Of a stretch of 5,243 bases of DNA, positions 1-5,231 are shown in pieces (within the stretch, counting starts at the first letter, position 1; each line of letters opens with the position of its first letter). Source of the DNA: an uncultured Bacillota bacterium. GTDB lineage: Bacteria; Bacillota_I; Bacilli_A; RF39; UBA660. A program made the translations under genes and the position numbers. The stretch is taken from positions 1 through 5,243 of the forward strand of contig CAOJZR010000058.1 of the NCBI GenBank assembly GCA_948466105.1. The letters are read 5' to 3'. The notes below the pieces were generated by a model. The model did no database searches. It had not been told where the DNA came from and was given only the letters and a program-made list of their open reading frames with translations.

Positions 1-755
1 CTTTAGAAAAAGGCCAAAGTTTATATGTATATATTGGAGGAGCAAACAATGGAACTAACGGAGGTTATAATGGCGGTGGAAGTGGATATTCTTCAATAGG
101 TGGCGGTGGAGCAACCGATATTAGATTAATTGGTGGTGATTGGAATGACACTAATGGTTTAAGATCAAGGATTATAGTAGCTGCTGGGGGAGTTTCTGGT
201 GCATATGGTGGCGGACTTAAAGGAAATGATTCTATTCCTAATTCAACAGATTATAATGCCTATGTAGGTAAAGGTGCAAACCAGACATCAGGCGGTCCAG
301 CACCAACAAAGTATTCTTCTGCTATAAGTAATGGAACAGCAGGTAGTTTCGGAATGGCTGGCAATGGTGGTAAAAGTAATGTGGAGTCTGGCGGGCTTGG
401 AGGAAGTAGTGGTTACTATGGTGGCTCAGGAGCTAGTGGCGCTCAATCTGGTTCTTGGGGAGGCGGAAGTGGCTCATCATACATTTCAGGTCATACAGGA
501 TGTGTCGCTATAACATCATTAACTAATCAAACTCCAAAAAGTGGTTGTACAACAGGAACAACAGATAATAAATGCTCTATTCATTATTCAAACCATCAAT
601 TTACTAACACTAAAATGATAGATGGAAATGGTTATATTTGGACTAATGTAAAAGGTAGTCAAGAAAAAATACCTAATCCAAGTGGTGGCTATTATGATTT
701 GGGTAAAAATAACCCTAGCAATGGTGCAGCTAAAATAACTTTAATTGCGTATTAA
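1..755 (+). CDS. Glycine-rich ALK/LTK-type surface protein, 3' part (5' end outside window)
   Basis: The reading frame is open from base 3 to the TAA at 753-755, giving 250 residues with no start in the window; the ATG at 354 is internal. About 59 of the 250 residues are glycine, mostly as GG, GGG and GGxG runs. The segment GGGGATDIRL (residues 33-42 of the fragment), followed by RIIVAAGG, then GGGSGSSYISG and GCVAI near residues 157-169, is the pattern of the Pfam Gly_rich / ALK-LTK glycine-rich domain family, which occurs in many gut Firmicutes. The tail has FTNTKMIDGNGYIWTN and a Ser-Gly-Gly stretch, also typical of this family. Three cysteines lie at residues 167, 182 and 191 of the fragment. 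There is no LPXTG motif or C-terminal membrane segment, so any secretion signal or anchor would be at the missing N-terminus. Surface location and an adhesion or binding role are inferred. Its glycine codons make it GC-richer than its neighbours, so that is not a sign of transfer by itself. Confidence 0.85.
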   Translation, partial: LEKGQSLYVYIGGANNGTNGGYNGGGSGYSSIGGGGATDIRLIGGDWNDTNGLRSRIIVAAGGVSGAYGGGLKGNDSIPNSTDYNAYVGKGANQTSGGPAPTKYSSAISNGTAGSFGMAGNGGKSNVESGGLGGSSGYYGGSGASGAQSGSWGGGSGSSYISGHTGCVAITSLTNQTPKSGCTTGTTDNKCSIHYSNHQFTNTKMIDGNGYIWTNVKGSQEKIPNPSGGYYDLGKNNPSNGAAKITLIAY

Positions 756-768
756 TTAAAATATAGGG

Positions 769-836
769 ATTTTTGGTTTATGTATGATAATAAAGAGTAA
801 TATACTGGTTATAATATCTATATCAAAGCCAAAAAT
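769..836 (+). other. Possible long-range stem in the 3' UTR of the glycine-rich gene
   Basis: Bases 769-776 (ATTTTTGG) and 829-836 (CCAAAAAT) are perfectly complementary. The pairing can extend inward by a G-U pair and two more pairs, enclosing about 46 bases. No coding sequence is seen between the glycine-rich gene's stop and the terminator at 856. The stem may be a chance match in AT-rich DNA or a structured 3' UTR. No known RNA family was recognised. Confidence 0.2.
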
Positions 837-855
837 GGAAAAAATATATAAAAAT

Positions 856-893
856 AAAACATATCAAAATATTATAAATTGATATGTTTTTCT
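856..893 (+). terminator. Rho-independent terminator of the glycine-rich gene
   Basis: A perfect 12-base inverted repeat, AAAACATATCAA (856-867) and TTGATATGTTTT (879-890), encloses an 11-base loop and runs into TTTTTCT. The stem is AT-rich and so moderately weak, but it is the only such hairpin between the glycine-rich gene and the next promoter. It lies about 100 bases after the stop codon. Confidence 0.65.
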
Positions 894-917
894 ATAATAG
901 CCGTTTTTCAAAAGACA

Positions 918-946
918 TTGACATACAAATGTATGTATGCTATAGT
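918..946 (+). promoter_or_regulatory. Near-consensus sigma-A-type promoter reading toward dnaE, antisense to rpmB
   Basis: The -35 box TTGACA (918-923) is a perfect match. A 17-base spacer follows, then TATAGT (941-946), a 5/6 match to TATAAT, preceded by TGC, which forms an extended -10. The start of transcription would be near 953. By consensus this is the best promoter in the window. No + strand gene begins until dnaE at 1255, so its product is either a dnaE mRNA with a leader of about 300 bases or a short RNA ending at the hairpin at 963-981. The transcript would be antisense to rpmB. Confidence 0.7.
921..936. promoter_or_regulatory. Operator-like palindrome inside the promoter
   Basis: ACATACA (921-927) and TGTATGT (930-936) form a perfect 7-base inverted repeat around AA. 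It covers the end of the -35 box and most of the spacer, where a dimeric repressor would block RNA polymerase. The core TACAAATGTA fits the TACAnnTGTA pattern bound by CopY/BlaI-family repressors, but the flanking bases do not fully match the published cop box. The regulator is therefore unknown. Confidence 0.5.
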
Positions 947-958
947 TATATAGAAATC

Positions 959-981
959 AAAAAAATACCAAATTGGTATTT
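959..981 (-). terminator. Rho-independent terminator of rpmB
   Basis: Read on the minus strand, AAATACCA (981-974) and TGGTATTT (970-963) pair around a three-base loop and continue into a run of seven T (965-959, shared with the stem). The upstream arm overlaps two bases of the rpmB stop codon, so the unit is very compact. On the + strand the same hairpin is followed only by TTTAAGCAGC and then TTTTTT, so it would be a weak terminator or attenuator for the opposing promoter. Confidence 0.8.
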
Positions 982-1147
982 AAGCAGCTTTTTTAAAAGT
1001 TCTTAACTCTCTTGCACTAGTTCTAATAGTTACACCATCAATAGTAACTTTTTGTAAATTAGGCTTTTGTGCATGTCTTGTAGCCTTACAAGAGTGTGAT
1101 CTAAGATTACCAAACAAAGATTTTTTACTTGTTACTTTTTTTGCCAT
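980..1147 (-). CDS. rpmB: 50S ribosomal protein L28
   Basis: This 55-residue, very basic protein is a structural component of the large ribosomal subunit. It begins MAKKVTSKKSLFGNLRSHS and contains the family hallmarks N-x-R-S-H (residues 14-18), PNLQKV and a C-terminal TSARELRTFKK segment that aligns with the VSARALK region of B. subtilis L28. The start at 1147 is chosen because a perfect AGGAGG lies six bases before it. An in-frame ATG at 1174 falls on the predicted transcription start and has no ribosome binding site. At 55 residues it is slightly shorter than the roughly 62 of B. subtilis L28. The N-terminal C-x-I-T-G segment is shortened and has lost its cysteine, leaving one cysteine just after RSHS, so this is a zinc-free form. 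It is a single-gene transcription unit, divergent from dnaE, with its own promoter and terminator. Confidence 0.95.
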   Translation of the reverse strand: MAKKVTSKKSLFGNLRSHSCKATRHAQKPNLQKVTIDGVTIRTSARELRTFKKAA

Positions 1148-1153
1148 AAAAAT

Positions 1154-1159
1154 CCTCCT
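1154..1159 (-). promoter_or_regulatory. Ribosome binding site of rpmB
   Basis: On the minus strand AAAGGAGG ends six bases before the ATG at 1147. It is a full match to the anti-Shine-Dalgarno core and decides the start codon against the upstream ATG at 1174. Confidence 0.9.
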
Positions 1160-1180
1160 TTTTTTGTTTATCATTACATA

Positions 1181-1209
1181 ACTTTATCATATTATTTTAA
1201 ATAAGTCAA
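1181..1209 (-). promoter_or_regulatory. Promoter of rpmB
   Basis: On the minus strand, TTGACT (1209-1204) is a 5/6 match to the -35 box. After a 17-base spacer comes TAAAGT (1186-1181), a 4/6 match to the -10 box, preceded by TGA, which makes it an extended -10. The predicted start near 1174 gives a 5' UTR of about 27 bases, just enough to hold the ribosome binding site. Confidence 0.75.
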
Positions 1210-1243
1210 TTATTTTAAAGAAAATAGAAATATATAAGGAATC

Positions 1244-1251
1244 GAGATGAT
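1244..1251 (+). promoter_or_regulatory. Ribosome binding site of dnaE
   Basis: GAGATGAT matches the GAGGTGAT part of the anti-Shine-Dalgarno complement at seven of eight positions and is well placed before the ATG at 1255. AAGGA at 1236-1240 is too far away (14 bases). The same GAGATGAT string precedes the nucleotidyltransferase gene downstream, which supports its use in this genome. The site is weaker than that of rpmB, fitting a low-abundance replication protein. Confidence 0.5.
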
Positions 1252-1254
1252 ATT

Positions 1255-4149
1255 ATGAATTATACTCCATTTTATATTAAAACAGAAAATAGTCTTTTGG
1301 AAAGTATGATTAGAATTGATGATCTTATAACTTTTGCTTTAAAAAATAACTTGCAAACATTGACTATTACAGATAATAATTTATATGGAGCTCTTGAATT
1401 TTATAATAAATGTCAAATGCATAATATAAAACCAATAATAGGTTTAGAATTAACTTTAATTAATAAACAAATAGTACTTTATGCGATGAATTATGATGGT
1501 TACCAAAACCTATTGAAATTAAGTACAATTATGCAAGAGACACAATTAGATTGTTTACAATTGAAAGCATATAGTGAAAACTTAATTTGTCTTCTCCCTT
1601 ATGATGCCTTAGAATTGTATGATGAATTAATAAATAATTTTAAATATATTTATAAAACTTATAGTAATGAAGAAGAAAAAAAACAATTAAATGTTTCTAA
1701 TATAATATATATGAAAAAGATTTTATATTTAGACGCAAGTGATAGTCAGTATCTTCCATATTTACACGCTATTAAAGTAGGTAAAAGTGTTGATGATATT
1801 AAAATAACAGAAAATTATCAGTTATTTTTAGATACAAATGATTTAGAAAATAATCAAAAAATAGCAGATTTATGTAACTTAGAAATAAAAAAACATCAAG
1901 ATTTATTACCTATTTATGAATGTCCTAATAATTTAGATACATTTACTTATTTAAAACAATTATGTATAGAGGGATTAAAAAAACACTTTGGAAATAGTGT
2001 AGCTAGTATTTATCAAGAAAGACTAAAATATGAACTTAGTGTCATAAATAAAATGGGTTTTTGTAATTATTTTTTGGTTGTATGGGATTATGTTAAATTT
2101 GCTAAGAACAGTGGTATTTTAGTTGGCCCAGGTAGAGGTAGTGCAGCAGGTAGTTTGGTTGCTTATTTACTTGATATAACTACAATAGATCCAATTGTTT
2201 ATAATCTTATTTTTGAACGTTTCTTAAATCCAGAACGTATAACTATGCCTGATATTGATATAGATTTTGAATATACAAGACGGGAAGAGGTAATCAATTA
2301 TTGTATAAATAAATATGGAAGTAAAAAAGTTGCACCTATTATTACTTTTGGAACTTTAGGAGCCAAACAAGTGTTACGTGATGTTGGAAAAACACTAGAT
2401 ATATCACTTTCCGATATTGATTATTTTACAAAATTATTTGATTCAAGATTAAAATTACAAGATAATGTACAAAATAATCCTCAAATAGCTGATTATTTAA
2501 AAATAAATGAACAATTTACCAAACTCTTTAAAATTGCTTTAAAGTTTGAAGGCTTAAAACGCCATACTTCTATTCATGCAGCAGGTATTGTTATGAGTCG
2601 TAATAACTTAGATGAAGTAATTCCACTTGTTAAAAATCATGATAATTTTTATCTAACTGGATATTCAATGGAATATTTAGAAGAACTAGGACTATTAAAA
2701 ATGGATTTTTTGGCTTTAAGAAATTTGACACTAATTAAAGATGTTTTAGCAGATATTAGTAATTTAACTTTTGATTCTATTCCTTTAAATGACAAAAAAG
2801 CATTAGCTATTTTTACAAATGTAAATACAATTGGTATTTTTCAATTTGAGTCACAAGGAATGATGAATTTTTTAAGAAAATTTCGGCCAAATACATTTGA
2901 AGATATTTTTGCAGCTTTAGCTCTTTTTAGACCAGGTCCAATGGCTAATATTGATTCCTATATAAGACGGAAAAAAGGAATCGATAAAATTGATTATTTA
3001 GATTCATCTTTAGAAAATATTTTAAAATCAACTTATGGTATTATAATTTATCAAGAACAAATCATGCAAATAGCAAGTACACTTGCAGGCTATAGTTATG
3101 GTGAGGCTGATATTTTAAGACGAGCGATGAGTAAGAAAAAAGAAGATGTATTATTAAAAGAAAAAGACAAGTTTATAAAAGGGAGTATAGCTAAGGGCTA
3201 TACTTTGGATCTAGCTACTAAGGTTTATGATTTGATTTTAAAGTTTGCCTCTTATGGATTTAATCGTGCCCATTCTGTAGCTTATGCCATGATTTCCTAT
3301 AAAATGGCATATTTAAAAGCCTATTATCCAGCTTTTTTTATAAAAAATTTATTATCTATGGTTATTGGTAGTGAAGGAAAGACCAAAGAGTATATTTATG
3401 AAGCTAAAAAAAACAATATTTCTGTTTTAACGCCTAATATAAATATTAGTACTAATGATTATATTATAAATAATCAAAATATTGTCTATCCATTAACAGG
3501 AATTAAAAATGTTGGCTATATGGTTGTAAATACAATTTTAGAAGAAAGAGAAAAAAGACAATTTAAAGATATTTTTGATTTTGTTATTAGGTGTTATGGT
3601 AAAAGTGTTAATAAAAAAGCTATTTTGAGTTTAATTTATGCAGGTTGTTTTGATATTTTTGGTTTTAATAAAAAAACGCTTGTGAATAATTTAGATGCCA
3701 TTATTAACTATAGTGAAATAGGTGAACTTTTAAGTGATGAAGAAACCTTAAAACCTATGATAACAATTGAACAAGAGTATGATAAAAAAACACTTATGGA
3801 AAAAGAATTAGAGGTTTTTGGCTTTTATTTAGGTAATAATCCAATAATTGATTATAAAGCTAAATATGATAATATTGTTGATTTAAATAATATTGAGTTA
3901 TTTTTTGATAAAATAATTGAGACAATCGTTTATGTAGATCATATTAAGGAAATTACAACTAAAAAAAATGAGAAAATGGTTTTTATTACAGGAAGTGATG
4001 AAATTAGTAGTGTTGATGTTGTTTTATTCCCACGTGTATATAGTAAATATAACATTAAAAAAGGTAATATTTTAAAACTAAAAGCTCATGTTGAAAAAAG
4101 ATACGATAAGTATCAATTAGTTGTAAATGATTTAAAAATATTAGAATAA
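1255..4149 (+). CDS. dnaE: DNA polymerase III alpha subunit, compact DnaE type
   Basis: A 964-residue replicative DNA polymerase of family C, which adds nucleotides to a primed strand; in low-GC Gram-positives DnaE usually works beside PolC and extends primers. Domains in order: a PHP domain (about 1-200) beginning FYIKTENSLLE, with TDNNLYGALEFY at 39-50 and IKPIIGLE; the polymerase palm with GPGRGSAAGS (291-300) and PDIDIDF (332-338), whose Asp333 and Asp335 align with E. coli Asp401 and Asp403; ITFGTLGAKQVLRDVG; the third catalytic aspartate, Asp484, in KMDFLALRNLT; fingers with FRPGP (558-562), YQEQIMQIA (599-607) and YGFNRAHSVAYAMISY (from 667); a helix-hairpin-helix with LTGIKNVG (747-754); and an OB fold at about 875-964. 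The PHP metal ligands are lost: HxH became Tyr7-Ile-Lys9 and TDH became TDN. The protein stops after the OB fold, with no tau-binding tail, and is shorter than B. subtilis DnaE (about 1115). The ATG has an in-frame upstream region without a better start. No terminator follows, so the next gene is probably cotranscribed. Confidence 0.96.
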   Translation: MNYTPFYIKTENSLLESMIRIDDLITFALKNNLQTLTITDNNLYGALEFYNKCQMHNIKPIIGLELTLINKQIVLYAMNYDGYQNLLKLSTIMQETQLDCLQLKAYSENLICLLPYDALELYDELINNFKYIYKTYSNEEEKKQLNVSNIIYMKKILYLDASDSQYLPYLHAIKVGKSVDDIKITENYQLFLDTNDLENNQKIADLCNLEIKKHQDLLPIYECPNNLDTFTYLKQLCIEGLKKHFGNSVASIYQERLKYELSVINKMGFCNYFLVVWDYVKFAKNSGILVGPGRGSAAGSLVAYLLDITTIDPIVYNLIFERFLNPERITMPDIDIDFEYTRREEVINYCINKYGSKKVAPIITFGTLGAKQVLRDVGKTLDISLSDIDYFTKLFDSRLKLQDNVQNNPQIADYLKINEQFTKLFKIALKFEGLKRHTSIHAAGIVMSRNNLDEVIPLVKNHDNFYLTGYSMEYLEELGLLKMDFLALRNLTLIKDVLADISNLTFDSIPLNDKKALAIFTNVNTIGIFQFESQGMMNFLRKFRPNTFEDIFAALALFRPGPMANIDSYIRRKKGIDKIDYLDSSLENILKSTYGIIIYQEQIMQIASTLAGYSYGEADILRRAMSKKKEDVLLKEKDKFIKGSIAKGYTLDLATKVYDLILKFASYGFNRAHSVAYAMISYKMAYLKAYYPAFFIKNLLSMVIGSEGKTKEYIYEAKKNNISVLTPNINISTNDYIINNQNIVYPLTGIKNVGYMVVNTILEEREKRQFKDIFDFVIRCYGKSVNKKAILSLIYAGCFDIFGFNKKTLVNNLDAIINYSEIGELLSDEETLKPMITIEQEYDKKTLMEKELEVFGFYLGNNPIIDYKAKYDNIVDLNNIELFFDKIIETIVYVDHIKEITTKKNEKMVFITGSDEISSVDVVLFPRVYSKYNIKKGNILKLKAHVEKRYDKYQLVVNDLKILE

Positions 4150-4154
4150 AACTT

Positions 4155-4182
4155 TTGCTTTTATTATTTTTTAATATATAAT
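4155..4182 (+). promoter_or_regulatory. Weak candidate promoter before the nucleotidyltransferase gene
   Basis: A perfect TATAAT (4177-4182) is preceded after 16 bases by TTGCTT (4155-4160), which matches the -35 consensus at only three positions. Transcription would begin near 4189, right on the ribosome binding site, leaving a very short leader. In such AT-rich DNA it may be a chance match, and readthrough from dnaE is at least as likely. Confidence 0.3.
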
Positions 4183-4188
4183 AGAAGT

Positions 4189-4198
4189 AGGAGATGAT
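4189..4198 (+). promoter_or_regulatory. Ribosome binding site of the nucleotidyltransferase gene
   Basis: AGGAGATGAT matches the anti-Shine-Dalgarno complement at nine of ten positions. It overlaps the first in-frame ATG (4194), which is therefore unusable. The ATG codons at 4200 and 4203 are both in frame. The second gives the better spacing and the family-typical N-terminus MTLVIMAAG. Confidence 0.75.
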
Positions 4199-4202
4199 AA
4201 TG

Positions 4203-5087
4203 ATGACATTAGTAATTATGGCAGCTGGAATGGGCAGCCGATATGGTGGGTTAAAACAAATTGATCCTGTTGGTAAACACGGTGAATTTATTATTGATTA
4301 TTCAATATATGATGCTAAAATGGCAGGTTTTAATAAAGTTGTATTTATTATAAAAAAAGAAAATTATGATATTTTTAAAGAAACGATTGGCAAAAGAATT
4401 GAAGATAAAATCCAAGTTGAATATGCATTTCAAGATGTAAATGATGTTCCACCTTTTGTTAAAATACCAGAAAATAGAGTAAAACCGTGGGGAACTGTGC
4501 ATGCGATTTTAGCTTGTAAAGATATTGTTAAAGAGCCATTTGTGGTAATAAATGCTGATGATTTTTATGGAAGAAATCCATTTATATGTATGAAAACTTT
4601 TTTAGAAACAAGTAAAGAAGGCGAATATGCTATGCCAGGCTATATTTTAAAAAATACAATTAGTTTAAATGGTAGTGTAGCTCGTGGATGTTGTGAAGTT
4701 GTAGATGGCTATTTAAAAACAGTTACAGAACATAAGCAAATTCAAAAAAATGGTAATGAAATTCAATATTTTGAAGATGATAAATGGACAACTTTGGACG
4801 AAAATACAATTGTATCAATGAATATGTTTGCTTTTATGCCTGATATTTTTGATAAATTTGAAAATTGTTTTAATGATTTTATGAAAGAATCTGATTTAGA
4901 AAAATCAGAATGTTTATTATCAAATGAATTAGGTAATCTTTTAAATAAAGGATTATGTAGTATAAAGGTAATTAACACTGATGCAGTATGGTTTGGAGTA
5001 ACGTATAAAGAAGATAAACAAGATTTTGTAGCTGCTATTAATGAGCTGATTGAAAAAGGCGTTTATAAAGAAAATTTATGGAGTTAA
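4203..5087 (+). CDS. Sugar-phosphate nucleotidyltransferase-like protein, substrate unknown
   Basis: A 294-residue soluble enzyme of the NTP_transferase fold, which joins an NTP to a phosphorylated sugar or similar substrate and releases pyrophosphate. The N-terminus MTLVIMAAGMGSRYGGLKQ holds the nucleotide-binding loop G-x-G-S-R-x-G-G-x-K (Gly9, Gly11, Ser12, Arg13, Lys18). Next come DPVGKHGEFIIDYSIYDA, typical of a subfamily common in gut Firmicutes and Bacteroidetes, then YAFQD, PWGTVHAILACKD in the position of the GT-x-A motif, and VVINADDFYG with the expected metal-binding aspartates Asp119-Asp120. The C-terminal part, with NMFAFMPDIF and NTDAVWFGVTYKED, completes the family pattern, so the gene looks intact. 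The start is ambiguous between 4200 and 4203. The gene follows dnaE by 53 bases and is closed by a terminator. The substrate cannot be read from the sequence: candidates are a hexose-1-phosphate or an amino-alcohol phosphate, as in LicC-like enzymes. No neighbouring gene of a sugar pathway is visible. Confidence 0.85.
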   Translation: MTLVIMAAGMGSRYGGLKQIDPVGKHGEFIIDYSIYDAKMAGFNKVVFIIKKENYDIFKETIGKRIEDKIQVEYAFQDVNDVPPFVKIPENRVKPWGTVHAILACKDIVKEPFVVINADDFYGRNPFICMKTFLETSKEGEYAMPGYILKNTISLNGSVARGCCEVVDGYLKTVTEHKQIQKNGNEIQYFEDDKWTTLDENTIVSMNMFAFMPDIFDKFENCFNDFMKESDLEKSECLLSNELGNLLNKGLCSIKVINTDAVWFGVTYKEDKQDFVAAINELIEKGVYKENLWS

Positions 5088-5109
5088 AAAACACTTATGG
5101 TGTTTTTTT
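5086..5109 (+). terminator. Rho-independent terminator after the nucleotidyltransferase gene
   Basis: AAAAAACAC (5086-5094) pairs with GTGTTTTTT (5100-5108) around a five-base loop, with seven T at 5103-5109. The left arm overlaps the stop codon at 5085-5087. It ends the presumed dnaE-nucleotidyltransferase transcript. Confidence 0.8.
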
Positions 5110-5135
5110 GTTATTAAAGATTATATTTATATAAG
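5108..5135 (+). promoter_or_regulatory. Candidate promoter for the next gene
   Basis: TTGTTA (5108-5113, 4/6 match) and TATAAG (5130-5135, 5/6 match) are spaced by 16 bases directly after the terminator. A start near 5142 would give a leader of about 90 bases carrying the ATAGTAAAC repeats. An alternative is TTGTAT (5158-5163) with TAAACT (5181-5186), spacing 17, which would place the repeats on the -10 box. The sequence does not decide between them. Confidence 0.35.
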
Positions 5136-5176
5136 AAAGGAAGCAATATTCATATACTTGTATTTTTAGTGAAAAT

Positions 5177-5212
5177 ATAGTAAACTATTAAATAGTAAAC
5201 AATAGTTAAAAC
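5177..5212 (+). repeat. ATAGTAAAC-type repeats with overlapping palindromes before the next gene
   Basis: ATAGTAAAC occurs at 5177-5185 and again at 5192-5200, and the variant ATAGTTAAAAC at 5202-5212. The repeats also form inverted pairs: ATAGT-AA-ACTAT (5177-5188) and ACTATT-A-AATAGT (5184-5196). Such clustered direct and inverted copies just before a start codon look like an operator for a dimeric regulator. The regulator is unknown, and chance similarity in AT-rich DNA is possible. Confidence 0.45.
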
Positions 5213-5214
5213 TT

Positions 5215-5220
5215 AAGGAG
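5215..5220 (+). promoter_or_regulatory. Ribosome binding site of the gene entering at the right edge
   Basis: AAGGAG is a strong Shine-Dalgarno match. It lies 11 bases before the ATG at 5232, slightly longer than usual, but no other start codon sits between. Confidence 0.7.
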
Positions 5221-5231
5221 TAAGATAGTAT

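Noticed and set aside
354..356. ATG as start of the glycine-rich gene
   Set aside because: The same frame is open back to base 3 with family motifs such as GGGGATDIRL upstream, so the ATG is internal.
331..513. Open frame of 60 codons on the + strand
   Set aside because: It lies wholly inside the glycine-rich gene in another frame, has no ribosome binding site and looks like a shadow of the GG-rich codons.
810..815. Perfect TATAAT in the 3' UTR of the glycine-rich gene
   Set aside because: There is no acceptable -35 box 16-18 bases upstream and no gene before the terminator at 856.
921..936. Firm assignment of the palindrome as a CopY or BlaI operator
   Set aside because: Only the TACAnnTGTA core matches; flanking bases deviate and no copper or beta-lactam gene is nearby, so it is reported only as operator-like.
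1148..1174. Upstream in-frame ATG for rpmB at 1174
   Set aside because: It sits on the predicted transcription start, and AGGAGG lies between it and the ATG at 1147, so the added nine residues are not translated.
4194..4202. ATG at 4194 as start of the nucleotidyltransferase
   Set aside because: It overlaps the AGGAGATGAT ribosome binding site, leaving no spacing.
4302..4502. Minus-strand open frame of 66 codons
   Set aside because: It is antisense to the conserved nucleotidyltransferase gene, with low-complexity Phe/Ile/Tyr content and no ribosome binding site.
4763..4978. Minus-strand open frame of 71 codons
   Set aside because: It is antisense to the nucleotidyltransferase gene, without a recognisable domain or ribosome binding site.
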